Shown here: positions 15,506 to 24,615 of the stretch, piece after piece | Layout of the letters: each line of letters starts with the position of its first letter | Position numbering within the stretch: position 1 is the stretch's first letter | Assembly (NCBI GenBank): GCA_029213065.1 | Contig: JARGPH010000022.1 | Span: 1 to 64,000, forward strand | From: Verrucomicrobiales bacterium | GTDB taxonomy: Bacteria > Verrucomicrobiota > Verrucomicrobiia > Verrucomicrobiales > DEV007 | Length of the DNA: 64,000 bases | Direction: 5' to 3' | Position numbers and translations under genes: made by a program | Notes under the pieces: generated by a model | The model's input: the letters and a program-made list of their open reading frames with translations, nothing else | What the model was told of the DNA's origin: nothing | Database searches by the model: none

Positions 15506-16567
15506 TCACACAAAGGGCTTTTTCACCACTTCGGCGGGAAACTCCCGTCCCCGAATCAGGATGGAAAACTGCGTTCCGATTTTGGCGAAGGCCGCCGGTA
15601 AATACGCCATCCCGATTCCCACTCCGAGTGTGGGTGAAAGCGATCCGCTGCAGAGTGTTCCGAGAACGGCTCCGGAAGACGGATCAGCGATTTCATAGCC
15701 ATGGCGCAGCGGCGGGGCTTTTCCGGTCAGCTTCACCGCAACGAGTCGACTCGGAAGACCGCTCTCCTTCTGCGCGATGAGCGCTTCACTCCCGATAAAT
15801 CCGTCAGGCTTGTCGAGTTTCACGAAAAATCCGAGACCCGCTTCCAATGGCGTATGCGTCCCGTCCAAATCAGAACCGTTCAGGGGATAGCCTTTTTCCA
15901 ATCGCAGGGTATCCCGGGCTCCCAGTCCGCAGGGCGTTGCGCCGGCGGCGATGATGCGGTCGAACCACTCACCGATGCGGTCAACTGAATCAAAAAGCTC
16001 GAACCCGTCCTCTCCCGTGTAACCGGTCCGGCAAAGCACCGTTCCCCCGGCTGACTCACTGATACCATTGCGCTCAGGCAAAGGCATTTCCGGTTCGAGG
16101 GACTTCCACAGCGCGACTGCCTTCGGGCCCTGCACGGCGATTCCACCGTAGCCATCGCTGTGATTGGTCAGCGCAATGCCCTGCTCAAGTTGTGAAGTGA
16201 TCCAGGAAACATCCTCGTCAATTTTCGAGGCATTGACGACGAGAAAATAGCGCTCCGAATCGAGGCGGTAGAGAATGAGATCATCAATCACGCCGCCTTC
16301 CTCGTTGAGCATCAATGTATATTGGCCTTCCCCGTCCGAGAGCACTGACACGTCATTGGTGAGGAGCCCGTTGAGAAACAATTTGGCAGTTTTCCCGGAG
16401 ATCTCCAACTCGCCCATGTGCGAGATATCGAAGGCCCCCACGTCCTTGCGAACCGCGTGATGTTCCGCGACGATGCCCGTGTACTGAATCGGCATTTCCC
16501 ATCCCGCAAAGGGAACGATTCGCGCGCCCAGTTCCAGGTGCTTTTCATGGAGTGGAGAACGGTGCAT
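15506..16567 (-). CDS. gcvT: Aminomethyltransferase, glycine cleavage T protein
   Basis: 353 residues, full length for GcvT. Motifs: VPFAGWEMPIQY near the N-terminus, FDISHMGE at about 46-53, the folate-binding region and CRTGYTGEDGFE at about 182-193, and the C-terminal LxRG-type barrel. It transfers the methylene to tetrahydrofolate and releases ammonia. First gene of the gcv operon; its promoter should lie in 16568-16666, shared with the divergent membrane-protein gene. No glycine riboswitch architecture is recognisable there. Confidence 0.96.
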   Translation of the reverse strand: MHRSPLHEKHLELGARIVPFAGWEMPIQYTGIVAEHHAVRKDVGAFDISHMGELEISGKTAKLFLNGLLTNDVSVLSDGEGQYTLMLNEEGGVIDDLILYRLDSERYFLVVNASKIDEDVSWITSQLEQGIALTNHSDGYGGIAVQGPKAVALWKSLEPEMPLPERNGISESAGGTVLCRTGYTGEDGFELFDSVDRIGEWFDRIIAAGATPCGLGARDTLRLEKGYPLNGSDLDGTHTPLEAGLGFFVKLDKPDGFIGSEALIAQKESGLPSRLVAVKLTGKAPPLRHGYEIADPSSGAVLGTLCSGSLSPTLGVGIGMAYLPAAFAKIGTQFSILIRGREFPAEVVKKPFV

Positions 16568-16666
16568 TCATGATCTTCGCGTGACTTGATACGAAGTCAA
16601 TCGGCGGGATCATCATCGGGGAGAACTTGGCGTTTGAAATCCCTCCATTTCCCTACACCTTCCCCC

Positions 16667-17485
16667 ATGATCTACGAAAAAGGAAATCAGCTGGTCAATT
16701 CGCTCGAACGGCGCTTTGGAAAACTCGCATTTCCTCAGCTTCTGCGCTGGATTGCCGGATTTCAGGTGATGACCTGGGCACTCGCGTCCTTTTCCCCCGA
16801 GTTTTTGCAATGGATCCAGTTTGATCAGGGGGCGATCCTCTCCGGCGAGGTCTGGAGGGTTTTCAGCTGGGTCCTCGTGCCCCGCACTTCCAATGTTCTT
16901 TTCGTCATCATCGCGGCGCTATTCATGTTTTTCATCAGCGACGCGCTCGAGGGGCATTGGGGCTCCTTCCGCGTGACGCTCTACGTCGTTTCGAGCATTG
17001 TTATGATCACTCTGGCAGGGCTCCTCCCGTGGGCGGCAGGCGTGGTCGGCTTTCTGAATATGATTTTTTATTCGGTCGTCTTTCTGGCTTTTGCCTCCCT
17101 CTTTCCCAACCAGGTGATTCACCTCTTCGGGATCATTCCGATCAAGGCGAAGTGGCTCGGTTTTGCGAATGCAACCTTTCTCATCGTTGCGGTGATGGGC
17201 AGCCCCGTGTTAATGGGCATCATTCTCATTGTCGGAATGGCTCCGTATCTCCTTACCTTTATCCCGGGCTTTATTCAGTCATGGCGACAGGGGGCGGAAC
17301 TGGCGGTTCGCCGTCATCGCTTCGAAGCGGGTAAAATCAGCGAGTCCGATGCCTTCCACGAATGCGACAGCTGCGGAGCTACCGACAAATCACATCCGCA
17401 GCGCGAGTTCAGGGTATCAGCTGAAGGAGAAGAATACTGCAACGAATGCCGCAAGCCGACGCCATCGAACGGTTCAGATGATTAA
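16667..17485 (+). CDS. Rhomboid-like six-TM membrane protein with C-terminal zinc ribbon
   Basis: 272 residues from the ATG at 16667. Around six hydrophobic segments between residues 20 and 205 and a mid-protein WRVFSWVLVP motif fit the rhomboid-like fold. No GxSG nucleophile motif is seen; the corresponding region reads GVVGFLNM. It is therefore more like a rhomboid pseudoprotease or an unrelated membrane domain. The cytosolic tail has two CxxC pairs (CDSCG and CNECRK), forming a likely zinc ribbon. Divergent from gcvT; convergent with the next gene, with a 12 bp gap. Confidence 0.72.
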   Translation: MIYEKGNQLVNSLERRFGKLAFPQLLRWIAGFQVMTWALASFSPEFLQWIQFDQGAILSGEVWRVFSWVLVPRTSNVLFVIIAALFMFFISDALEGHWGSFRVTLYVVSSIVMITLAGLLPWAAGVVGFLNMIFYSVVFLAFASLFPNQVIHLFGIIPIKAKWLGFANATFLIVAVMGSPVLMGIILIVGMAPYLLTFIPGFIQSWRQGAELAVRRHRFEAGKISESDAFHECDSCGATDKSHPQREFRVSAEGEEYCNECRKPTPSNGSDD

Positions 17486-17497
17486 AGCCGGTGGAAC

Positions 17498-19636
17498 TTA
17501 GAGTTCTGCGTATTTGCTCTGATAGACCTCAGGCCTTCGGGCGAGAAAGATCTTAATAATCGCGAAGACGAGCCCGATCACGAAGAGAATGCCGAAAACG
17601 AGGTAGATATAGGTCCAGTCCATGGGAGCCTCCGTATCCCCCAGGAGGATTTCAGAAGGTGGTGAACTTTCGTTGCGGTCATCGATCATGAGAACCCGCA
17701 TTTCGTAGCTGGAGTAGGGATTGAGACCTTTGACCTTCGCTTTGACGAGTCGGTCAATCCGCTCGAACTCGACATTGCTGTAAGGAATCCAGACATTCTC
17801 AGGCAGACTCCCGTTTTCAGGATTTGCATAAAGACCACGCATCTCGACGACAAAGCTATAAGGGGCGGTTCCTTTCGGAGCCGTCCAGCCAATCGTCAGT
17901 GAGTTCGAATCTTTCTCTATGATGGTGAGGTCTTCGGGACGACGAAGCGCCTGATTGATCTTCCAATCCACGACCGGGCGGGCAAGATAACCGAAAGGAG
18001 TTTGCAAACCGGCTCGCTCCGCCGCAGAAAGTGACTCCCTCCATTTCTGATCACGTGCAGTCGCAGGTCTGTTGGCCTTTGACTCTGAATTCGGAATTTC
18101 AACCACTTGAGGAGATTCCTTCCCGACCGGAGGGCCGGCACTGACAACACCGGACGATCCACCCAGCGCACCGAATCTGAAACGCTTCGCGGAAAGCACT
18201 GAACCGCCCCCTCCGGCAGAACCGGCAGAATTGCTTCCCGGCAGCACATTGCCGAGGAGGCGAATCGGGAGAGTCTGCTCACCGCCGAAAATGTTCATTG
18301 TCACATCGACACTTCCCTTCTGCCCCGCTCCCGGAAACAAACCCAGCGAAATTGAAACCTCCGAGCGCGGCCCTAACTGTGGCCCCGGATCATTGAGCAA
18401 TTGAAACGGTGTCGGGATATGAAACTCAAGCGGCACCGATACCCCGCCCACATTCCTGAGGTTGATCTTCTTCTCGATCGAACGCCCCGCCTCAACCTTT
18501 CCAAAATTTAAAACCTCGTCCGTAATCGCATCAGCAATGTCGACCTCCAATTTTCCGGGGACCACCGGGGCGATCACTTTCACGTATTTGGAGTAACCGT
18601 TATCCATCTGGAACTGTACCATCCCGTCGAAGGGAGCGGTATCGGTATCAGCCAGTCGAATCGGGATCTCTTTGGGTTGCCCCGGGGCGATGAGATAGCG
18701 TTCGAGGATGCCGCTTTCGAGCCGCGGACTCCCCTGCGCTTTTACCTGAATAGGCTTCTCTCCGGGGTTGATCAGCTCCACCTTCCCGGTTCGCTCACCG
18801 GAGGAGGGATCCAGCTCCAGTTTGATCGCTTCAGCAGACAAGGTGAAAGGCTCGCTGCCGCTTCCGAAGAGCTTCATAGTCCCCTCCTTGCTTCGGGTCA
18901 AACTCAGGAAATAGCTCGTTTCCCCGGTTAAGTCAGGACGAAATGCCACCTTCAGGTTCGCGGCAGCGTTTCCGGCGAGACCGAGCTTTCCGGAAGCCGG
19001 CTCGATCAGATACCACGGCGGCGTGAGGAGAATGACCTGCTCGTAGGAACCTTCTCCGATATTGACGACCTTGATCTCACGAACCGCTTCGTCCCCTACT
19101 GACACTTTACCAAAATCCACAGACTCCGGCACCTGAATCGCCGCTGCCGAATTCCCGTCAGTCCCGCCTTCCAGATCGATGTCATAACGCATCGCCGACG
19201 AGTAACGGCCGCCACGATAGCGAACCGCAAAAGCAAAAGCATCCGCCGACGCCCCCGTGGTGGGGTCGGCATAATAGGTAACGATCGCCTTGTTGCGCTC
19301 ATTCGGCTTGTTCACCATTGAAACGATCTTTCCCGCCGAGGGAAAAGTCCGTATCAAAAACTCCACTGCCGCGCCCGGCGTCTTCGTCTCTGCTTTGATC
19401 TCGAAGGTGATCTCAAACCCCTTCTTCGCAGTGACACGTCCGGTCACAGGAGAAGGCACCCCGATTTCGTCAGCGGTCTGAGCTTTGGGAGCCTTGGGAT
19501 CCCGGTTAAAGAGACCGCCATCCCGCTTAAAGATCTGAGCCTCTGATGGTTCCGCAGCGCAAAAGCCACAAGCCACCGCAAGAAATACCCTAAAGATAAT
19601 TCCACTCCTCCGAGATTTATAAGGGGATCTCTCCAT
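17498..19636 (-). CDS. Large surface/periplasmic protein with ASH-like and fibronectin III-like domains
   Basis: 712 residues with an N-terminal signal peptide (IIFRVFLAVACGFCAAEPSEA), several Ig-like segments, and one C-terminal transmembrane helix (about 680-700) followed by a basic tail. Segments PESVDFGKVSVGDEAVREIKVVNIG and LNFGKVEAGRSIEKKINLRNVG match the ASH/choice-of-anchor pattern. Near 585-665, SLTIGWTAPKGTAPYSFVVEM...Y..YEMRVL resembles fibronectin III. Probably an inner-membrane-anchored periplasmic protein. It lies 47 bp downstream of cinA and may be cotranscribed. Role unknown. Confidence 0.75.
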   Translation of the reverse strand: MERSPYKSRRSGIIFRVFLAVACGFCAAEPSEAQIFKRDGGLFNRDPKAPKAQTADEIGVPSPVTGRVTAKKGFEITFEIKAETKTPGAAVEFLIRTFPSAGKIVSMVNKPNERNKAIVTYYADPTTGASADAFAFAVRYRGGRYSSAMRYDIDLEGGTDGNSAAAIQVPESVDFGKVSVGDEAVREIKVVNIGEGSYEQVILLTPPWYLIEPASGKLGLAGNAAANLKVAFRPDLTGETSYFLSLTRSKEGTMKLFGSGSEPFTLSAEAIKLELDPSSGERTGKVELINPGEKPIQVKAQGSPRLESGILERYLIAPGQPKEIPIRLADTDTAPFDGMVQFQMDNGYSKYVKVIAPVVPGKLEVDIADAITDEVLNFGKVEAGRSIEKKINLRNVGGVSVPLEFHIPTPFQLLNDPGPQLGPRSEVSISLGLFPGAGQKGSVDVTMNIFGGEQTLPIRLLGNVLPGSNSAGSAGGGGSVLSAKRFRFGALGGSSGVVSAGPPVGKESPQVVEIPNSESKANRPATARDQKWRESLSAAERAGLQTPFGYLARPVVDWKINQALRRPEDLTIIEKDSNSLTIGWTAPKGTAPYSFVVEMRGLYANPENGSLPENVWIPYSNVEFERIDRLVKAKVKGLNPYSSYEMRVLMIDDRNESSPPSEILLGDTEAPMDWTYIYLVFGILFVIGLVFAIIKIFLARRPEVYQSKYAEL

Positions 19637-19683
19637 AGTCGGGTTCAGATGCGAACGTGGAAATGATACACCCGAAACGAAAA

Positions 19684-20925
19684 TTAATCGAGTGGGAAGC
19701 CGAGCAATCGCCGACGCAGTAAATCAAGGGCAAGACGTGTCACCCGCATCTTGAAACTAAGCCGGTCGACCGGATTGAAATACCGTTTCGCGAAGGTATC
19801 CTCCCCTTTGCTGGCGACCGCAACGTGGACCGTGCCAACCGGTTTCTCATCCGAGCCCCCCGTGGGACCGGCGATGCCGCTCACAGCAATGGCGTGATCT
19901 GCCCCGCTGACACGGAGACATCCTTCCGCCATCGCAATTACCGTCTCATTGCTCACCGCACCAAACTGCGTAAGGACCTCTTCGGGAACACCTAGAAGAT
20001 CGCGTTTTGCCTCATTCGCATAGGTGACAAACCCCTGATGGAAGACTCGACTCGAACCCGAAGCATTCGTGATTGAATGCGCGATGAAACCACCGGTGCA
20101 ACTCTCTGCGGTCGAAACAGTCTCACCTTTTTCGTCGAGAAGCCTCTGAATGACCTCCTCGATCGGATCTTCCGCCTCGGCGATAATGTCCTCGCGATAC
20201 TTCGAGCGCACCACCACGGAAGCTGCCTCGATCGCTTCCGGCGGCCCGATGAGTCTGAGATCGACCTCACCCAGCCGCGCGCAATACCCCAACTCGAGGT
20301 CGGCAATCGGCTCAAGAAGCGGTTCCAGTGTCGACGCGAGAGTTGATTCACCGACACCGTAGATTCGAAAATTTCGCGTTTCAGGAATCGCGTCATCCCC
20401 GACCAGCGCCGCCATTTTCGGAAAAATCAGGTTCTCAAACATCGGTTTCAGCTCGCGGGGCGGGCCCGGAATCAAAAACAAATGAGGCGAACCCGCTTCC
20501 GCATTGGCCGGAACATACAAACCCGGCGCGGTGCCGTTCGGATTCTCGAGAACCGTCGCCCCGGCCGGAACCATCGCCTGCCGGTCGTTGGATTTGCTCG
20601 GGGTGTAGCCTCTGCTACGAAACATATGATTGATCGTGTCGAGGATCGACTCATCGAGAATCAGATCGAGCCCGAGCATTTCCGCTACCACTTCGCGCGT
20701 GATATCGTCGCTCGTCGGCCCGAGACCTCCGGTGATGAGGATCACATCGGTGCGGGGAAAACATTCCTCAAGCACCTCCCGGATTTCGTCGCCGTCCGGA
20801 ATCGTTGTCTGCCGCTGAATGCGCAGCCCCAACTTGAAAAGTTCCTGCCCGAAATAGCCGGCGTGAGTGTTCACCACCTTACCGAGCAACAACTCCGTGC
20901 CGGTATTGACAACCTCGACGCGCAT
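19684..20925 (-). CDS. cinA: CinA: nucleotide pyrophosphatase / NMN deamidase
   Basis: 413 residues, the usual two-domain CinA. The N-terminal MoCF-binding/COG1058 domain (NTGTELLLG at the start, LITGGLGPTSDDITRE at about 62-77) precedes the C-terminal PncC amidase domain (AESCTGGFIAHSITN, IAGPTGGSDEKPVGTV). CinA acts in pyridine nucleotide salvage: NMN deamidation, with ADP-ribose pyrophosphatase activity in some members. The ATG at 20925 lies 9 bp after the rsfS stop. Confidence 0.95.
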   Translation of the reverse strand: MRVEVVNTGTELLLGKVVNTHAGYFGQELFKLGLRIQRQTTIPDGDEIREVLEECFPRTDVILITGGLGPTSDDITREVVAEMLGLDLILDESILDTINHMFRSRGYTPSKSNDRQAMVPAGATVLENPNGTAPGLYVPANAEAGSPHLFLIPGPPRELKPMFENLIFPKMAALVGDDAIPETRNFRIYGVGESTLASTLEPLLEPIADLELGYCARLGEVDLRLIGPPEAIEAASVVVRSKYREDIIAEAEDPIEEVIQRLLDEKGETVSTAESCTGGFIAHSITNASGSSRVFHQGFVTYANEAKRDLLGVPEEVLTQFGAVSNETVIAMAEGCLRVSGADHAIAVSGIAGPTGGSDEKPVGTVHVAVASKGEDTFAKRYFNPVDRLSFKMRVTRLALDLLRRRLLGFPLD

Positions 20926-20934
20926 CGCAGAAAA

Positions 20935-21357
20935 TTACGACTCGGACGATGCCGACCGCGAAGTCCTCGCTTCAGAGGCAGCGGCTCGTGCTGCTTCGGC
21001 CGCTTCAAGAAAATCAAACGAGACCCGGGGGGCATCCGACCAGAGATCTTCGAGCGAATACTGATCCCGCTTCTCCTCGTTAAAAATATGAACAACGACA
21101 TCGACGTAATCGATGATCAGCCAGAGACTGCTCGGGTCGCCCTCGCCGGATCGCGGCTTCTCGCCGAGCTCATCTTCGGTTCCACGGCGAATTTCACGAT
21201 TCACCGCTTTCAAATGCGGAACCGAAGTCGCCGTGCAAATCACAAAGTAATCGGCAATCGATGAAATCCCTCTCAAGTCGAGAACAACAATGTTCTCGGC
21301 CTGAATCTCGTCTGCGAATTTCGCGCAGGTTTTAGCAATAGTAATAGCGTCTGACAC
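20935..21357 (-). CDS. rsfS: Ribosomal silencing factor RsfS (Iojap family)
   Basis: 140 residues. Family motifs: AENIVVLDLRGISSIADYFVI near residues 20-40, and the C-terminal WLIIDYVDVVVHIF..E.R..Y.LEDLW at about 78-105. RsfS binds uL14 on the 50S subunit and blocks subunit joining when nutrients are short. The tail after residue 110 is an Ala/Ser/Glu/Arg low-complexity extension. It is first in a probable rsfS-cinA-17498 transcription unit; in many bacteria rsfS neighbours nadD, which is absent here. Confidence 0.95.
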   Translation of the reverse strand: MSDAITIAKTCAKFADEIQAENIVVLDLRGISSIADYFVICTATSVPHLKAVNREIRRGTEDELGEKPRSGEGDPSSLWLIIDYVDVVVHIFNEEKRDQYSLEDLWSDAPRVSFDFLEAAEAARAAASEARTSRSASSES

Positions 21358-21461
21358 GCCTCTACAGTGCCAACTGAATCAAAAATCGCAACCGTCTCTT
21401 TTATCCCTGCGAAATCTCTTCATTTTCCGGCAAAAGCGCGCTCCCGCCGGAATCTAAAAAC

Positions 21462-22109
21462 CTAAAGTCGCTTCACCTGCAAATTGCGAACCCAGAACGG
21501 GAGCCCGTGATCCTGAATCGTGATCAGCCCTTCCGCAGCAAGATTGACATCAGCCCCCTTGTTTGCCGCGAGATCAAAATCCTGAATCGTCTCTCCATTG
21601 AGGACCACCGTGAGCTGATTGCCCTTCATCGTCACCGTCATGCGATTCCACTGATTCGGCGCCTTGCTCATGTTCTTCGAAGCACCCTGAGTCTTGATCA
21701 CTCCGCCAAGATCGTGATGTCCCATTTCGGAGTCAGCCTTGCCTGTCGAATCCATAATCTGCACCTCGAATCCCGTCGTGACCGGATCGGCCTTGTCGGA
21801 AACACGAAAGTAGAAACCGGAGTTGCCGCCCTCAGCGTGCTTGTATTCGAAATCAAAAACGAAGTCGCCGTAATTCTCCTTCAACCAGAGGTAGTGATGA
21901 TAGCGCTTCCAGCCTTCCTCCCCCTCGCGCGGCTCAAGATAAAGCGACCCGTCCTCCTGAATTTTCCAGTTCCCCTCCGTTTCGAGCCTGGAAAGATCGG
22001 TTCCGTCGTAAATTGTTTCGAAACCCTCCGCATTCTTCTCAGGATGTCCGGCCTCAACCGTATAAGAGAATAACAATATCGCGGCGGAAAAGAATAAGTT
22101 GAACTTCAT
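21462..22109 (-). CDS. Secreted DUF1080 (3-keto-disaccharide hydrolase-like) protein
   Basis: 215 residues with a signal peptide (FSAAILLFSYTVEA). The DUF1080 signature follows: FETIYDGTDLSRLETEGNWKI, GGNSGFYFRVSD at about 118-129, and the C-terminal LITIQDHGLPFWVRNLQVK. DUF1080 is a concanavalin-like fold abundant in Planctomycetota and Verrucomicrobiota; some members hydrolyse 3-keto-glycosides in the periplasm. Substrate unknown here. It is divergent from the thioredoxin-like gene across 71 bp. Confidence 0.88.
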   Translation of the reverse strand: MKFNLFFSAAILLFSYTVEAGHPEKNAEGFETIYDGTDLSRLETEGNWKIQEDGSLYLEPREGEEGWKRYHHYLWLKENYGDFVFDFEYKHAEGGNSGFYFRVSDKADPVTTGFEVQIMDSTGKADSEMGHHDLGGVIKTQGASKNMSKAPNQWNRMTVTMKGNQLTVVLNGETIQDFDLAANKGADVNLAAEGLITIQDHGLPFWVRNLQVKRL

Positions 22110-22180
22110 TTCGCCATCTTAATGTGGTGTTTTTTCTCCGCAAGACCGCGATAATGTGCCAAATTCGAAACGCACCTGCC

Positions 22181-22741
22181 ATGAATCATTTTCTCCCTAC
22201 ATTGACCATAGCCTCACTCCTGATTTTCTCCGCTGCCACTGTCTCTGCTCAAGAGAAGGAAAAGCCCAAGGGGATTCAGGGAGAGAAGGCCCCTTTACTC
22301 GATGTCCCCACCTGGATTCAGGTTCCGGAAGGGAAACGCAAAGTCGAAATCACCGACTACGAAGGCAAAGTCATCGTGATGCTCTTTTTCCAGCACTGGT
22401 GTGAGGCCAGCCAGAAGCGCGCCATGCCGACGCTGAAGCGTCTCGTCGACAAATTCGGCAGCAACGAGGGCGTGGCATTCCTTGCTGTTCAAACTGCTTT
22501 CCAGGGACTCACCGATAACACGGAAGACAAAATCAAAATTGCCGCCGAAGAATTCGATCTCGCGATCCCCTTCGGCCACACCGTGAAAACGCCGGAATTC
22601 CCCACCGTAAACGGAGCCTATAAGACAGGCGGCACACCATGGTGGGTCATCGTCGACAAAGAAGGTATCGTCGAATACAACGGCCACTACCTGAATCCCG
22701 AAGAAGCCGAAGCCGGCCTCGCTGAAATGCTGGGTCTGTAA
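22181..22741 (+). CDS. Secreted thioredoxin-fold (TlpA/AhpC-like) protein lacking CxxC
   Basis: 186 residues from the ATG at 22181. A signal peptide (LTIASLLIFSAATVSA) is followed by a TlpA-like domain: EGKVIVMLFFQHWCEASQKRAMPTL around 68-90 and TPWWVIVDKEGIVEYNG near 150-170. The redox site reads HWCEASQ, so one cysteine is present but the partner of the usual CxxC is Ser. It is therefore not a standard dithiol oxidoreductase; a one-cysteine peroxidase-type or structural role is possible. Divergent from the DUF1080 gene. Confidence 0.82.
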   Translation: MNHFLPTLTIASLLIFSAATVSAQEKEKPKGIQGEKAPLLDVPTWIQVPEGKRKVEITDYEGKVIVMLFFQHWCEASQKRAMPTLKRLVDKFGSNEGVAFLAVQTAFQGLTDNTEDKIKIAAEEFDLAIPFGHTVKTPEFPTVNGAYKTGGTPWWVIVDKEGIVEYNGHYLNPEEAEAGLAEMLGL

Positions 22742-22766
22742 GGGGAAGGGAGACGGCTGAGCCGCT

Positions 22767-22812
22767 CATTCAACCCTGTTGGGTCGGTGACGATACCCTG
22801 TTGGATGCGCTC
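22767..22812. repeat. Dispersed repeat, copy 1 (paired AACAGGG cores)
   Basis: On the - strand two CCAACAGGG cores lie about 25 bp apart between the thioredoxin-like stop and the glycoside hydrolase stop (+ strand: CAACCCTGTTGGGT at 22771-22784, ATACCCTGTTGGAT at 22793-22806). Similar pairs lie at 42750-42783 and 63128-63163. Origin unknown. Confidence 0.55.
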
Positions 22813-22896
22813 CACAGGTATAGCAGAACGGGTTCTCAACCTCATTCCCGAGCCGTTGCACAGCGCCTGCAAACGCCCGCTATGATGTAACCGCGA

Positions 22897-24615
22897 TCAA
22901 CGGACGTTGATCGAAAATTCGGTGCCGGGCGGGAACTCCAGATACTTCGGATAGCCGCCTAACTCTACCACCAATTCCCCATTCACTTCAAGAGTGGTGC
23001 GGTTTCCCATTTCGTCGATTTGCACGAGTTGCGACGCATCCGTTTCCAGCTCAAAAGCGGCTTCATCCCCCGTGGTAAAGGCAGCCAGAATCATCGCTCC
23101 CTTTTTATCGAACTCGTAAAGGTAGACTCCGCCGGAATCATGACGCGACCTCACGAAGGAAGCCCCATCGAGGGTCGCGATGAGCCCTGCCATGGTGCCG
23201 TAGACAGGACGCGGACAAAAGTAATGATCGAGAAATCCAAAGTCCTGATTGGTCCTGTTGGGGCCGAGGGTCATGCGCCCGCCGAAAAGAAGTACACCGG
23301 CGTGATCGTTGGCCCAACAGAAAAGTGTCTTTTGCGGAACGATCTGACCTTTCCGCCGCTCCTGATCGAGACGCCAACCGTCGTAACCCATCTCAGTATT
23401 AATGAGCCTGACCGATGAATATCCCGCCTCGCGCTGAAGTCTTTTCATGGTCTCAAAATCTTCAGCGAGGTCATCGATATTACCGTGTGAATGATAGGCG
23501 GCGAAAGACGACTGCCCCTCCAGCTCGTTAACAAAAAACTCCGTCCTCGATTGATCCACGAGCGAGTATCCCCCGTTGACCACAAGCATATCGGGCCGGG
23601 CCTGGTGAACCTCGTCGCGTGTAAATTCAAACTGAGTGAGATATTCCTCCTGCGTTCCCGCCCAGAACGCTTTCTGATCCGGTTCATTGAAAACCTGAAC
23701 AAACCGCGCGTGCTTTCCGTAGCGATCCAGCAGCGCCGCCACATAGGCTCGCTGCGGGACTTCCTCACGCGGGTAGCGCCAGAGCGGTTTGGGCTCGTCT
23801 TCGTATTTCGGGAGGACGCCCCGGTCGGGAGCATTCATCAATTGCAGGGCCAACTCGAACCCACGCGAGGTGTAGGCTTCAACGGCTTTGTCCATCCGGG
23901 AAAAATCGAACTGAAAAGTCCGCTCTCCCGCACCGGAAATCCGTTGTCCCATTTCCATGGACTCGTCCGTCCGCACCACTTGAAATCCGAGGCGGGCGAG
24001 AAGCTCCGCTTCAACTTCCCTGGCCTCCTCTTCTGTAAATCCTGCCGGCAAAGTCGGCACGCCTTTGAAAGACCAGTGATACCTCCCGGGGAAAGCGCAA
24101 ATCCCGAGAGAAAATTCATCCCGTTTCCAGGATTTCCTTACACGATTGAGATCTTCAGTCACCGCGAGGCTTCGATTGAGGCGCTTCACGCATTCTCCGT
24201 CCTTATAACCGTCGAGGGTGAGCAGGTAGACACCCCGCCCTTCGATCGCGAGTTCAAAAGGCTGCACAGCTCCAGCTGCAATCTTCCACTGACCGATCGC
24301 TTTGTTGTGCCAGTTCCAAATCGTGAGCACGCCCTCGTCGAATGACTCCTCGTGCGCCTTCACTTCGATTGCGATGGGTCCTGACTCATCAACAAGGTGA
24401 GCCCATTGGAACGGCTTCTCTCCGGTGATCCACAACCCATCCACATCGCTGACCGCCTCGTTGGGCTTCTCGTGTAAAAAGGGAACCCCCGTGACCTTGA
24501 GCGGCTCGGTTTGAGGCGAGAGCTGGACTCGAATACTCTCAGCTTCAGCGGAGATGGTGACGGCCGCGAAAAGGAACAGAAAAAGCGCCATCCGAATCAG
24601 GTGTGGAATATTCAT
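22897..24615 (-). CDS. Secreted clan GH-A-like glycoside hydrolase
   Basis: 572 residues with a signal peptide (ALFLFLFAAVTISAEA). A TIM-barrel-type domain starts near residue 165. It contains FVQVFNEPDQ (about 305-314), matching the acid/base Asn-Glu of clan GH-A, and SVRLINTEMGYDGW (about 398-411), where Glu is a plausible nucleophile. The N-terminal ~150 residues look like a beta-sandwich accessory domain. The family cannot be named with certainty. The start overlaps the upstream FAD gene stop by 4 nt (ATGA), so it is the last gene of a five-gene operon. Confidence 0.8.
   Translation of the reverse strand: MNIPHLIRMALFLFLFAAVTISAEAESIRVQLSPQTEPLKVTGVPFLHEKPNEAVSDVDGLWITGEKPFQWAHLVDESGPIAIEVKAHEESFDEGVLTIWNWHNKAIGQWKIAAGAVQPFELAIEGRGVYLLTLDGYKDGECVKRLNRSLAVTEDLNRVRKSWKRDEFSLGICAFPGRYHWSFKGVPTLPAGFTEEEAREVEAELLARLGFQVVRTDESMEMGQRISGAGERTFQFDFSRMDKAVEAYTSRGFELALQLMNAPDRGVLPKYEDEPKPLWRYPREEVPQRAYVAALLDRYGKHARFVQVFNEPDQKAFWAGTQEEYLTQFEFTRDEVHQARPDMLVVNGGYSLVDQSRTEFFVNELEGQSSFAAYHSHGNIDDLAEDFETMKRLQREAGYSSVRLINTEMGYDGWRLDQERRKGQIVPQKTLFCWANDHAGVLLFGGRMTLGPNRTNQDFGFLDHYFCPRPVYGTMAGLIATLDGASFVRSRHDSGGVYLYEFDKKGAMILAAFTTGDEAAFELETDASQLVQIDEMGNRTTLEVNGELVVELGGYPKYLEFPPGTEFSINVR

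Noticed and set aside
16568-16666. Glycine riboswitch upstream of gcvT
   Set aside because: The spacer to the divergent gene is about 100 bp and shows none of the conserved tandem-aptamer features.
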